The notes below the pieces were generated by a model, which was given only the letters and a program-made list of their open reading frames with translations, was not told where the DNA came from and did not search any database. Position numbers and translations under genes: made by a program. From Erigeron canadensis (lineage: Eukaryota > Streptophyta > Magnoliopsida > Asterales > Asteraceae), in the NCBI RefSeq assembly GCF_010389155.1, contig NC_057765.1, positions 39,575,559 through 39,639,558 on the forward strand: a stretch of DNA of 64,000 nucleotides, written 5' to 3'. Each line of letters starts with the position of its first letter. Positions within the stretch are counted from its first letter, which is position 1. Shown one piece after another: positions 1 through 12,729 of this stretch.

Positions 1-2
1 AG

Positions 3-1181
<1,179 letters not shown>

Positions 1182-1960
1182 CCTTAACAAACACAAACTA
1201 AATTATAAAAATCAGCTAAAAACAATGAAATTATATGTGTGTGTATATATGAAAGAATATAGATATAGATTGAAAGTGGGTGATTGATTACCTTGAAGAT
1301 CCTGAACCTCTTGTTGTTGATGCAAAATAAAGCTGTAAACTTTTTTTTTCTTTGTTTAAGAAAAGAAAAGAATAATAATCGGAAGAATCTATGGTGTTTA
1401 GATATATGGGTTTGTATGTATCTATATTAGCAGATATTCTTTTCATTTTCGGTGGGCTCCAATCGGATTACCAGTGGATTCCACAACTTGTTTATTTTAA
1501 TTAATCGGTTTACTTATTTTTGATATTTATTTTGTAATAACAAATATTAGTTGTTGAAAAAATAGAATACGTAAATTTTTGAAATTAACAAACTTGGAAT
1601 TTTTTTATTTTTATTTTTTGTACAATTTGCCTTTTGATATTGAAAGTTTGATTCAACTTCACATATTTTGTAACGACTTATAAATTGATGGACTTTATTC
1701 TATTCGTAGTTTTAGTAATAATCTTAAACCCTTTTCTGATATTTGCATGTTCCCATGACGATTAGTCGATTAACCTTGTCATCTTGACATAATAATTTCA
1801 ATTAGATGATTGTTTAGAATGACTAACAACTGATACAATTTTTTTTTTACTGACATGTCATATGACTAGATTTTTCATGCCATACAATTAACAAAAGTTT
1901 TTTTGTTTTAGAAAAAAATAAACAATGTTAGATTTTAATTATTTGATATTCAAAGTAGAC

Positions 1961-2566
1961 CAGGGCCGGCCCAATAATGTATTTGGGTTAGGCAGCCATT
2001 TAAGTCCCCCAAAATCACAGGCCCCCAGATTTTACTTATAGTCTGGGATTATATCAACTGGGCTTGTTTTAACATAGAGCAGCTTTGTGTATGGTGTATT
2101 GAAAATAGTATCCTGCCTTTTAGTACTCTCATTCTCTCTCTCGCGTGCACAGGCACACACTTTAGTGCATTACACGTATACACATTTGGTTAAATTCCAC
2201 ATACCCACATTTATATACTGCAATATGACATCTTTCATAAAACATTTTACTTACTTACTTATTTATCTAATTATATCTCATTTTAAAGGGTAGTAGATTG
2301 GTTTTAGGGAAAATATAAAATGCTGTTAACATCATTCATGCTACTTTCACAAACACTTCCCCTTGAATTTCCCACATGATAAATAAATAATCATCCCCCC
2401 TAAATGTGAGGGCAACAGCAGCCAACTAAATGCTGTTAACAGCATATTAGCTAACCCCTTGGTTTTATTATGAACATAATCTGTTTAAATATTTTGCTAA
2501 AGACTTCTAAAAAGGCCTCCAAAATTAGCCTCGTTTAAGGTCACCTAAAAGGTTGAGCCGGCTCTG
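1961..2566. mobile_element. Non-autonomous hAT element with 8-bp TSD
   Basis: The left end reads CAGGGCCGGCCCAA, and the right end read on the other strand is CAGAGCCGGCTCAA, a near-matching terminal inverted repeat. Both ends are flanked by the same 8 bp, AAGTAGAC, at 1953-1960 and 2567-2574. An 8-bp target duplication and CAGRG termini are hallmarks of hAT transposons. The 606-bp interior has no transposase frame, so it depends on an enzyme from elsewhere. Confidence 0.85.
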
Positions 2567-2846
2567 AAGTAGACAAATGGTGACAATAAAGTTAGAACAT
2601 GCAATTTTCTAGAGAATAGAAGTATTAACATATCACACGCTTAAAAAGTAAAACTTTTTGCCATTGGATAATAAAGATTTCTTCTACAAACTGCTTACAC
2701 CTTTTAAAAATACATATGCTTTTATTAGTTGTAATAGAAGATTTATATTAAAAGAAACGAGACTAGAATCACGTCAAGACCACTATACTTGACATTTGAT
2801 ATTATTTATGTGTAATCAACGTATATATACAGTGATGAATTAGATT

Positions 2847-3197
2847 AAGGACTACTTTTTTTAGGGATCATTAGGGATATGTAACTTACACATGTGTAAG
2901 TTGTAACTTACACATGTGTAAATCGGTCGGTGGTCGTCGTCGCCGAAAGATGATGATGGCGGTGGTCGGAGATGGTGGTTGTATAACTTACACATGTTTA
3001 ATTTGTACTTACACATGTTTAATTTGTACTTACACATGTGTAAGCCGTGATGACGGTGGTCGTCGTCGCTGAAGGATCATGGTGGTGGTCGGAGATCATG
3101 ACAATGGTGGTGGTGATGGTGGTGGTGGTGGTCGGAGATGATGAAAAATGAATTATTAAAAAATATCCCTAATGGTCTCTAAAATAAGGAGTCCCTA
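2847..3197. mobile_element. MITE-like element with ttacacatgtgtaa palindromes
   Basis: The left end (aggactac...ttagggatcattagggatat) and the right end (atatccctaatggtctctaaaa...ggagtccct) are imperfect inverted repeats. The inside carries several copies of the palindrome ttacacatgtgtaa and its variant ttacacatgttta, separated by GTGGTCGTCGTCG and GGTGGTCGGAGAT repeats that are strikingly GC-rich against the AT-rich surroundings. No coding frame. Probably a small DNA transposon of unknown superfamily. Confidence 0.5.
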
Positions 3198-3332
3198 ATT
3201 TTATTTTATATATATATATATATATTATTTTTAGTAAGTACAATTATATTCTAAATGTCGGTATATAAATTGTTTTTAAATAATTAATTTGACAGCCCCA
3301 AAGTTTCTTATCAATTATCTATTATCTATAGT

Positions 3333-3637
3333 TCTATATAATTTTATAAAGCAAACTATCATTTTCTCTTTAATTAATTAAGATTTTGAAATTACCATAT
3401 TATACTTATCTTTATTCACTAATTTAAACATATTCAGTTATTTACATATAATACCCTTAATAAAATAAATTATAATATAGATCATCTAACTCTTAAAAAA
3501 CCATATTAACCCCTTTTACATCAATTAATTTACATTCGCCATCACGTCACCACCACCGTCACCGCCGCACATCGCCACCATCGCCACACCTTCGTCGCTA
3601 CCGCCATAACTGCCGCATCGTGCGGACATTCGTCTAG
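3333..3637 (+). mobile_element. Non-autonomous Helitron, upstream copy of a tandem pair
   Basis: Starts with TC (tctatataattttataaagc) and ends with a short hairpin CCGCATCGTGCGG, a spacer, and CTAG followed by T. That is the standard Helitron 3' terminus. It is followed with no gap by a second related element. No Rep/helicase frame is present, so it is non-autonomous. Confidence 0.6.
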
Positions 3638-3890
3638 TCCCTTATAAAGCAAACTACACCCCTCATCTTTAAGTAATTAAGAACTTCAAAAAACCATATT
3701 ACCCCTTCTTCTTTTACATCTTCTATATATCACATACACAATTAGACTAAGATACCCTAAAAAATTTCAACCTCCAAAACTATCATCACATATACAACGA
3801 AACTCTTTTATGAATGACCTTTGAATTGAACGGTTTGTAAAACATGCTGTAATTTGTTATTTCTTCTGTAACATGCGGGCATCCATCTAG
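3638..3890 (+). mobile_element. Non-autonomous Helitron, downstream copy of a tandem pair
   Basis: Begins tcccttataaagcaaact, directly at the 3' end of the preceding element, and ends ATCCATCTAG followed by T. Its first 80 bp resemble those of the upstream element (shared ataaagcaaact and accatatta segments), so both belong to one subfamily. The 3' hairpin has lost one arm. Non-coding. Confidence 0.5.
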
Positions 3891-4072
3891 TCTATATAGA
3901 ATCTTTTAACTCATATATGTATTTTATTGTTTTTAAAAAATCTTCTTGACCACCCCTGGTACATATCGAACTACAACTATTCTCTCAAGAAAAGTCAAAG
4001 TGTATCCTTGGAGATGGTTAATCAACTTATTAGTTATTAAATAACTTATAATATAGGGATAAGTATTTTAAA

Positions 4073-4329
4073 ATGTAACAAACTTTAAACGAATGTCTAC
4101 AGTAGGAAATAACTAAAATTATGTGTATTATATGTAAACAACTCGAAAATAATGTTTATTGTATGTAAGAAAATGTATTCAACCAATTAAAATCAGACAA
4201 GTGACACTTCTATATGGTTGTCACATATGTTTTATTACATACAATAAACATTTTTTAAAGTTGTTTACATACAATATATACAACTTTAGTTATTTCCTAT
4301 TATAGACATTCATCCAAAGTTTGTTACAT
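4073..4329. mobile_element. Foldback MITE, family A copy 1
   Basis: Nearly the whole 257 bp is an inverted repeat. The left arm starts atgtaacaaacttt and holds ggaaataactaaa and caataaac-type blocks, and the right arm carries the same blocks in reverse, ending tgttacat. A second copy lies at 54974-55258 in the last intron of the ABC transporter gene. No coding capacity. Confidence 0.75.
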
Positions 4330-4749
4330 TATAGGATACCACAATATAACATATGCTGTATGGTTGACTTGATTATATTACCGACGGCCCGACGCTAATT
4401 TTTTAACTAGATTTTAAAACCAAAAATGACAAATTTTTTATATATTAGTCCCTGTTACCCAGGAATCCAAGTTTCAGCTAAATAAGTTAATTAAACAACA
4501 ATACGTAACAGACATCTACAAATACAAATAAAAGTATTAAACAGAAAGGGCTTATTCAACTTCTTGTTAAACAACAAAACTAAAGCGTATATAAATTTAA
4601 AATTAGATTTGACTCAAATTTTGCATTACAAAATTAATGACATAAAGAACTTGCAATGATACAACACACAAATGATGCCATGAAACTATGAAAGTATCTG
4701 AAATTAGATCATTGAGATAATGAAACAAAAACAGCATCTACGAAACTCG
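4330..4749. other. Spacer downstream of the LRR kinase
   Basis: AT-rich stretch holding the presumed 3' UTR and downstream flank of the minus-strand receptor gene. I see no gene, repeat or clear AATAAA signal here. Confidence 0.5.
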
Positions 4750-7529
4750 TTAATGACCAGATGATTCTGTCTCAAGAGCCTCATGCCTTTGTGGCGGTGA
4801 ACTCTCCGGCGGGGGTGTTGGGTTCTGTGATCCCGTAGTCCGTCTAACGTCTTCAACCATCTTAACAACCTCAGCCATTTTTGGCCTTTGATCCGCTACC
4901 CTTGCCACGCATGACATTGCAATCTGCAACATCTCAACCATTTCCTCCTCAATGTTGACATACTTTAGTAACTCTACATCAAAAACCTCACCAGTCCACT
5001 CTTCTCGGACAACAGAGTGAACCCAACGAACCAAATGAATGACCTCATCTCCACTTGTAGTGTGGACTGGTGACTTACCGGTCAAAAGCTCCAGTAAGAG
5101 CACACCAAAGCTATAGACATCCGAAGGTTGAGTAACTTTTCGAGTGTCGGTGATTTCTGGGGCCCGGTAGCCTGCGGCCCGTGCAATGGGGGTGGCAATT
5201 TGAGACATGATTGTTGATAAACCGATATCAGATACACATCCATAGTTTTGAGAGTTAAGAAAGATGTTTGATGATTTGATGTTGCCATGGACAAGCTTAC
5301 CACCAGCCTCGGTGTGGACCTGAGCAATGCCCCGGGCTGCACCGATAGCAATCCTAAGACGGGTTTCCCAGGTTAATGGCACCCGATCTTCCCCTCTTTT
5401 ACCTAAAATATTCAAGAATAACTACTAACAGTTAAAAAATAATGTAAACAATCCCAAAATGTCCACACATGACTTTAAGGGGCAAACAAATAAAGTAATA
5501 TCATTTTAAAAATGACAATTATGAATACAAAACAAATGCAAACAACCAATGGACCAAAATATTTCTATTATAGATTCCCTTATCCCACATGGATTGATTC
5601 TTATCAATCAACAACACATTTCTCTATCATGTATAATGCAATATTCCATCATATATAATAAGCAAATCATATAAACAAAAACAAAAAAGGGGTTGTTATT
5701 TTCACGAATAGGACTTATGAGGTTTATTCTTGAACCTGAACCTTTATATAATTTAAAAATAAGATATTCTTTGAGTGGCCCGGATATAGTCACGCTAACA
5801 TGTACAACATGGATGAACCCAAGGGTATATCTGGTTCCTGCAGAATATATGGTCGGGCCATATTATTCATTCACTATTGGTATGTGGGTTCGTCGACATA
5901 TATGTTAAAGATGAGATCAAACAAACAAAATGAGCAAATTATGTTGAACGGATTGTCCCTGAACTTTTAACCGAGCCTAATATGGATTTCTCAACTAAAT
6001 AATTCTTAACCTTAGTCTACTAAGTACCAAGTACAAACAGTGCGGAGTCATCTATGTTGTGTGATTTGATCAAGCAGTAAACCACTAAAAGAACATACTT
6101 GACAAATGATTCAAAGTGATTTATAACTTCTATCAAGTTTATGAATCTAATTGATTCATAACTTTTATCAAGTTTATATGTGCACTTTTAAAGTGATTGT
6201 CTGATTATGTTCAAAACCAGCATATCCCTCAATATCAAAATGCAATGATGATATCATAACTACATCAGAAAAACAGAATTATATGAGTCAAGAGATCAAG
6301 AACATACCATGTAACATAGCCGCAACACTCCCTTGACTGTAATACTCACAAACCGTAAGCTTCTCATCTTTCGAGTAGTAATAAGCCCTTAACTCAACCA
6401 CATTATCGTGTTTGATACTCCCAACAATCCCCATTTGCTGCTCAAACTCACGTTTTCCAGCACTCAATTCTTTCAACCTTTTGACCACAACAGAAGTCCC
6501 ATCTTCAAGAATAGCCTTATAGGACATTCCAAAAGTACCTTTACCCAAAACCTCAGCAGAAGCCCTTAACAAATCTTCCAAATCAAATGCATAATTGCAA
6601 CCCTCAAAGAAAACCAATCTATTATTAGCATCTTGGGTTCGAGAAATAGCCTTTTCAGGCGACATCCCACCTTTCTCAAGTTTTGAAGAAATCCCATCTC
6701 CTTTCTTCCTCTTTAAACAACACATTATCCAAAAGATTGCCAAACCAATAAAACCAAGGACAGAAACCGCCACAATTATACCTAAAAGGGCCTTTTCACT
6801 CAACTTTCTACCACTTTTACCACTTGGATTTGGCTTATGAGTGGGCATAACAATTGGGACTTCATCAGAATATACTGTAGACACATTGTTACCTAAAAAC
6901 ACTGATTTTGGAAACTTATGAAGTGATTTAGGGACTATTCCAGTAAGATGATTATTCGAAAGATCGAGAACTTGCAAACCATGCATACCAATATCCGGAA
7001 TCTCTCCAATGAGTGAATTATTAGCAAGATTCAAAGCAGAAAGATGGGTCAAGTTAGACATGGACTTAGGAATTGACCCATTAAACTTATTATTTGAAAG
7101 ATTAACAATAGTTAAATTCTTCCAAACAGTAAAATCTAAAGGCAATGGACCAGAAAACTGGTTAAATTGTAGGTACAATAAAGACAAGTTTTTTAACTTA
7201 TAGAAATCATCAGGAAAAGGGCCAGAAATACCATTAGATCTAAGGCTCAAGATCTGCAAAGCTGACAGTCTGCTTAGAGTGTTTGCCGGAATATGGCCGT
7301 GAAATCCAACTCCGGGAAGCCGGAGACCAATGACACGTGACCCATCTTCACTGCACGTGACACCAGTCCAAAGATTACACACAGTTTGTGAATTTGCATC
7401 CCAGTTTAGAGACCTGGAGTGTGCAAGATTGTTCATGAAATCCAACAATGCTCTTTTATCATCTTCAAGAATCATTGCATTTGCTCCAAACAAGAGCAAG
7501 CCCATCAAGAATAGCTTGAAAATTTCCAT
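4750..7529 (-). CDS. LRR receptor-like kinase, class III, atypical (pseudokinase)
   Basis: Plasma-membrane receptor of the 'probably inactive receptor kinase' group (At4g23740-like). Exon 1 is 7529-6308 and exon 2 is 5402-4750; the 905-bp intron splits a Gly codon in phase 1. The product is 624 aa, the usual length. In order: signal peptide 1-18; LRR N-cap around 21-60; about five LRRs, 65-205; proline/serine linker; membrane helix near 247-271; kinase domain from about 310. The glycine loop GKGTFG (about 329-334) and ATP-site Lys (about 350) are kept. HRD is replaced by HGN (about 446-448) and DFG by DIG (about 466-468), so phosphotransfer is probably weak or absent, as known for this class. 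An in-frame ATG lies 33 bp upstream (7562), but the TATAAAT at 7591-7597 would place the transcript start near it, favouring 7529. Confidence 0.92.
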
Positions 7530-7810
7530 TTTTTTCAAGCAAGATTCAATCTTTTTGCACAAAACTTACACACTATAGATATAGAGTGATATTTATAGCA
7601 AAACAGAGCAACCCATATAAGAAAAACTTGACAACTAGTGATTTAAATCATACTCACAAATGAAAAAGGCTAAAAATCCAAACTTTTTTTCAAATAAAGA
7701 TTCAAGCTTTCTACACAAACCTCACAAACTATAAGAAAATAATGAAACTTAGTGATTTAAATAACACCCACAAAAGAAAAAGGCTAAAAATCCAAACTTT
7801 TTTTCAAAAA
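7500..7810. repeat. Degenerate direct repeats over the LRR kinase 5' end
   Basis: The segment running from agtgatttaaat to aactttttttcaaa occurs at about 7637-7694 and again at about 7751-7808 (period 114 bp). A third, more diverged copy of the stretch from ttttttcaa to acactata covers the start codon region (about 7530-7576) and matches about 7685-7733. So the 5' leader and promoter seem to have grown by local duplication. Confidence 0.6.
7591..7597 (-). promoter_or_regulatory. Probable TATA box of the LRR kinase
   Basis: Minus-strand GCTATAAATATCA. At the usual 25-35 bp spacing, transcription would start about 7560-7568, leaving a 5' UTR of about 35 nt before the ATG at 7529. Confidence 0.55.
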
Positions 7811-8524
7811 TGTTGAAAAACGCATGTAAAAAGGCCAAAGAATATAAAAAAGGAAAAGAAAACTGGAAGTGAAGATGTTGTGAGAAAATGGGGTTTAAAA
7901 ATGAGAGTTTAAATTGGGGGTAGTGAGAGTGATTAGTCAAAAGAAATGCAGTGATTTTTTAATTTAAAGTAAAAGAAGGCTTGGAAGTAGTAGCACAAGA
8001 AACAGAGCTTTTACTTTTTGTGTTAGTTGTTTTTTTGTTTGGTTGTTCTTTAACTTTTTGGTAAGAGTTGGAGTATCAAGAATGTCCTCTGTTGGAGCAA
8101 AACACAGTACTATCTTGGTGAAACCCAATTTAATGATGTTTGTTTTTTACATTAAAAGGTACTACTATAAATTCTTTAATTTAATTTTCTCTACCGTAGA
8201 ATGTAGAATACTAGAATGCATACAAGTACACTATTGTTTTAATGACAAATCAATACGAAATCTCAAATATTTTGAAAATTTAATCGTACAAGAATATTAA
8301 ATACACAAAAAATTACAAATAAATCTTTATAAGTTGATGGACAAATTAAATAAGCTAATTATATATATTAATTTTGTACACATTATAATATAGTTACTAA
8401 AATTATAGTAATTCTTTTTTTCTCCTTTCAAATCATACACCCTTTGTTAAATGAGCATGTATTTGTAAATCCGATAAATGAACGACAATTACTTGAACAA
8501 AAAAACTAAGAAGTCAATAGCTAA
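7811..8524. other. Intergenic, no gene seen
   Basis: AT-rich spacer upstream of the LRR kinase. The open frames here are short, AT-driven and show no protein-like composition. Nothing else recognised. Confidence 0.5.
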
Positions 8525-8882
8525 GGCCATTCCCAATGCTCATATTCTCAAGCATTTTCTCATCTTTTTCTGGAAGTATGCATTGACAATGACATTTTCT
8601 GAAGCATTTTCTGGAGAAAATCTCCTCTTATATCCTTGTGAGAAAACAAGAGAAAGAGCTCAAGTGGGCCAACTTTTATTTTCATCCACAATAATAATAC
8701 TAGGGTAATAAAAAAAGAGTTTGTTTATTTTTTAAGAATATAATAAATAATTTGAGAAAGAAGTGAGAAAAAAATTATGGTTGGTAGTGATATTTTCTGA
8801 TATTGAAAAGGAAAATTAAGTGATGTGGCACTGATGTGCCAGTAAGAAAAATGTGAGAAAAATGTTAGGGTTGGGTAAAACC
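8525..8882. mobile_element. Tourist/Harbinger-like MITE
   Basis: The left end GGCCATTCCCAATGCTCAT and the right end (other strand) GGTTTTACCCAACCCTAACA are imperfect terminal inverted repeats, each continuing into a TTCTCA block. TAA flanks both ends (8522-8524 and 8883-8885), the TWA target duplication typical of PIF/Harbinger MITEs. No coding frame. Confidence 0.5.
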
Positions 8883-8885
8883 TAA

Positions 8886-10498
8886 GGATATAGAAAAACT
8901 TTAAATTATTAAGGAACTCTTATAGTTGACTTGATAGTTGTTAACTTGTTAAGTACCAGCTCTTATATATTAGTATGTATGTAGCAGCGAATATATTTAG
9001 AGTTTTCAACTATGAGATTTACTACTGATATTTTCCTTTTGACAAACAAAAAAGGAGTTGACACTTGACACTTGACATATAATAAAAATTAAAAAATTTA
9101 GTCGTATCAATACGTTGACGACTTTATTGGAGAACAAAGTCTCAATAAAAAAAATAATTAATTTTCACTAGTTGTAACAGTTATATATTTCGAGTTTTTA
9201 ATAAACTGAAGGACAGAGAAAATGCATGAGTGCAATTGTGCAAATATGACCATGGCCCAAAACAAGTGATGGGCATGTAAATTAGAGTGTCTTGAAAAGA
9301 TATACACATTGAGTATATGAATTATTTGCATAAGGTGAGCCTCTTAGTATATTTTATTTTTAAATTTTAACGTCATATAGTAATTTCATAGAAATGTAAA
9401 TGAGGCAGTGCTCCAAGTACTCTGCTAAATTACCCAAACCCAAACGTGTATTGTCACTTTTACACCGTACTATAATCTTTTGTAAAACGTATGAATAATT
9501 TTTTTGCAAAATAGTTATTAATAATTGGATTTGTTGGGTTCTCTTTAAACTATGGTGTTTAATCTTTGGTCTAGTTAAGGCTGACTGCTGAGTCAAACGA
9601 AATAACGAATATGTGAAAAGGATACGAAATTGTCAAAGATTGTCTTGAATCACTTTGACGATATTTGATGTTCTAAGTTTTCTCTTTGCGTACTTTGTTT
9701 TTAAATGTCGAACTCATACATAAATTTTCATGGAAAATTATGAAGTTATATACATAATAAGTTACGAGTAATAATTATAAGTTTATAACATAATGATATG
9801 GCCGGCTAACTCGATGTATCATTTCCTTTTGAAGAATTTTTAATATCATATGAAAATGGTCATCTTTGTATCATACGAATACGAATGGTGGCCATTTGAG
9901 AGGAGGAGGGCCCTCTAAATCACCCAATTTGGGTAACTCTCAACCACTATTTTCTTCTTTTTCTTCTTCAATGGATCTTCCCTTTACAATCATTAAAATA
10001 CACATGTTTGTAATAATGCACATATATATCATCTTATTATTACATTACATTATTATGCATAAGGGGGCTATTCAAAATGTAATTATTGTAACACTTTAAA
10101 ATCAAAAGTAAATCATTTGTTGTTACAATAGATGAATTAAAAATAGATAAAATAAGTGATATGCTACAATGCATTCATTTTGGGAAAAAAAAAAAAAAAG
10201 AAGTATTCTTTACCACAGATAACATGTTTCATGAAACTAATTTTTAGCTTCTGCCCAAATTTGAAGGGAAAAAAAAACAATAACCTTACATACAATTTTG
10301 TCCTCAATTCTTTTTAAAAGAAAACAATATTTTTAAAATTATTTCTAGGTTGTAAGATCCAACTTACTACTTACAAGTCATACGTGATGTAGTGGAGTTC
10401 GTACAGAAAATACTAAAAAGCGAGGAAGTTTTATAAAACAGAGAAAGGAATAAAGAACATATGATTTTTAATTAAGAAGAGAAGATGTATATCAACAA
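8886..10498. other. Intergenic, no gene seen
   Basis: About 1.6 kb of AT-rich sequence between the MITE and the tRNA gene. Short open frames only, with no recognisable protein, no complete repeat pair and no RNA gene that I could fold. Confidence 0.45.
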
Positions 10499-10570
10499 AT
10501 CAGAGTGGCGCAGCGGAAGCGTGGTGGGCCCATAACCCACAGGTCCCAGGATCGAAACCTGGCTCTGATA
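10499..10570 (+). tRNA. Initiator tRNA-Met (CAU)
   Basis: The 72-nt gene folds as a complete cloverleaf. The acceptor ATCAGAG (10499-10505) pairs with CTCTGAT (10563-10569), and A10570 is the discriminator. The anticodon loop is CCCATAA with CAU; the T arm is CCAGGATCGAAACCTGG. The A1-U72 pair, the GGTGGGC anticodon stem, and AUCGA in place of TTCGA in the T loop mark it as the cytosolic initiator, not the elongator. Internal A box TGGCGCAGCGG and B-box-like GGATCGAAACC are present. No intron. Confidence 0.96.
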
Positions 10571-10928
10571 TACTAGAGTGGCTTCCGTTCTTTTTTTTCC
10601 GTTGCTTTTTAATTTTATTTTTTTCTCTTTGATTTTTTTTCTCGTTTGCTTTTTTATTTTATTTTTTTCTCTTTGGTTTTCACAACGAAGTAGAAAGTGT
10701 TGGAGTGGATTTCCTGTCAATTTAACCGGAGCATGTTTTAATGGAATCTTATGCGATGTACGACAGGAATCATCCTAATTGAGGCTGTATCAGATTACTT
10801 GGCCGGTTAACATCCAAAGACCAAAGGTTTGTCAATGTGTAAAAACCACACATTTCTTGCTATATAAACATATATTAACTTTGATAATTTACTTTAGAAA
10901 ATATGTTATTTATTATTTTTTTTGAAAG
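10571..10928. other. Spacer between tRNA and epimerase genes
   Basis: T-rich tract just after the tRNA, then about 250 bp without a gene. On the minus strand AATAAA at 10914-10909, some 15 nt after the epimerase stop codon, is a candidate poly(A) signal. Confidence 0.45.
10591..10598 (+). terminator. Pol III terminator of the tRNA gene
   Basis: A run of eight T residues starts 20 nt after the tRNA 3' end. It is followed by a longer T-rich tract to about 10680 with two near-identical copies of tttttattttatttttttctctttg, which would act as back-up terminators. Confidence 0.75.
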
Positions 10929-12623
10929 TCAATGAAGGACGGAAAGCTCTAAACGACCAGTCCATTCCTCTCCAGGCTTCAATGTGATCGGCTTCTCAAC
11001 TGCTGCCCCGTCTACACAAAGTGTGTGTCGATACTCTTCATCACCCATGTCCGTTATTGCCTTCGCTTTCTTCTCCCATGGGTTCCAGACAACTGTTAAT
11101 AATTGTGTCAGTAAAATCATCATTATTAGATGCTACTATGTTAGTGTACTCTAGATATTTTTTTAATTGTGGTATCCAAAAAGGCCCGAGTTTTTGTACC
11201 AGCATCAGGAAGGCCTTCCTTTCGTATAACAAAGGTTCGCCGTTTTTCATGATCAAACACCCCAACGATATGAGGAGAGTCAATGTAAACTCTATCTACC
11301 TATATATATGATGATAGTTAGAAAATCAAACTCTTTATAACTGTGCATAATGAATTTTTTTGAAGTGTCATGTATACATGTATGCAAACTAGAAAAGGAG
11401 TTTTAACCTCTTTTTCAAACGTGAGAGCGTCTGCTTGCTCTGTGAAACGTTCTTTATGGTGTAGATTATCAAGATAGTCGAGTGTTTCCAACCCTTCAAC
11501 TCTTACTTCACTGATATCCGATACCAAGAAATACGTGTGATATGCAATTGAGAAACTAAACGCTTTGGAACCAATGTTTCTTACGCGAGATATCAGCTTC
11601 AAAGCTCCATCACAAGTCAGCAATACCCTCAACCGAAATTCAAAACTGTCAAAAGTATATCCAAAGTCAACATGTATGTGTCTTAAAGCGCCAAAAGGAT
11701 AAAAAAGAATGGGTAAAGAATAATGATTTCACCTATGAGGCCAAGTTCTCATATCATCATCTGATGGTTTAAGCAGCAAGTCGATAAAGGCATTCCCATC
11801 ATAATCTTTACGATAAAGAGGAGGAGGATTGTGATCAATTTCCCATATCTTGTTGCGGGCAAATCCATGCTGCTCAAGAGAGCCTTGATTTCCAAACTTG
11901 CAGAAAAAAAAATATACAAATTTATGCACACTTACTAGATGAAAATATGATTCAGCAACGATTCTATGTTGTTCATAATTTAGAAATATATTTGACTTCT
12001 TTCTGATAAACATATGAAATGAGAACCTTATAATACCTGTGGAAAGCAAATGGGGATTCCTGCTCTCACTGCTGCAGGTGGCTTAGAGTTTGCCTAACAA
12101 GTGTTATAAAAAGTCATTAAAATAATGTAAATGTTTAATGTATTAGGTGTTATACAGTGATAGTTGCCAGTTTAACTAAACAGCTTCCAAAGGGGGACGA
12201 AAAGAGGGGAAAGTTGGTACCTTACTACTTCTAAACAACAATTCTTCGCCATGTTCATTTTTCCAAGAAATAACTTGACCTCCGTGCAAACTGACCTGGA
12301 TGACCACAAATATTTTTTTGTTTAGATTCTTCGACGATCATACATGCATCATACTCATGAAAAACAAAGTTGAGAGTCTGGAAATAAACTGAGAAAAAGG
12401 ATATAGACATTTTAAAAGTCTATCTGTGTACGCGTTATTTTGCGTTACTTTAGCCTACAAGAAAAAGGAAAAAAATGTGACCCATGGAATCAACTTAAGC
12501 AAAAACCTGTGCTGAAAATCCTCTAAGGTTTTGAAGTGTAACCAGACCAACACCATTTTTATCTTTTGTAATTTTAACTGCAGCGTTTGGACCCTGAGCT
12601 CGTTCTAATGATGAAGTTTTCAT
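10929..12623 (-). CDS. Glucose-6-phosphate 1-epimerase (hexose-6-phosphate mutarotase)
   Basis: Galactose-mutarotase-fold enzyme of the YeaD/Ymr099c-like family that speeds interconversion of alpha- and beta-glucose-6-phosphate. Seven exons in frame: 12623-12507, 12295-12221, 12093-12037, 11896-11733, 11645-11408, 11299-11200, 11092-10929, giving 304 aa, a normal length. Landmarks: VSLHGGQVISWKNEHGEELL, RAGIPICFPQFGNQGSLEQH followed by GFARN, WPHSFEFRLRVLL, IAYHTYFLVSD, VVWNPWEKKAKAITDMGDEE and EKPITLKPGEEW. These are the conserved blocks of the plant members. The segment CVDGAA has Asp where some family members have Glu; this may be a subgroup trait. ATGs at 12713 and 12683 are in frame, but a TATA-like TCTATTTAAG near 12720-12729 and the family's short N-terminus favour 12623. 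The C-terminus (LELSVLH) is short. Confidence 0.92.
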
Positions 12624-12719
12624 CTTAAGTGCATTATTTGTGAAAAAGAGTAAATGTCCAAGAGAATGAAATCTCTCTTGCATGAACAGTATTTTGAGAT
12701 CATTAATACCCAAATGAGA

Positions 12720-12729
12720 GCTTAAATAG
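12720..12729 (-). promoter_or_regulatory. TATA-like box of the epimerase gene
   Basis: Minus-strand TCTATTTAAG. At normal spacing transcription would begin near 12690-12700, just downstream of the most distal in-frame ATG (12713), which argues against that start. Confidence 0.35.

Noticed and set aside
5693..5908. 71-codon plus-strand frame
   Set aside because: Lies in the LRR kinase intron, with no motif.
10472..10720. Open frames over the tRNA gene on both strands
   Set aside because: They run through the tRNA and its T-rich tail, with Lys- or Phe-rich low-complexity content. The cloverleaf explains the sequence.
12624..12713. Upstream in-frame ATGs of the epimerase gene
   Set aside because: The extra 30 residues do not look like a transit peptide, and a TATA-like element places transcription start near them; kept only as an alternative.
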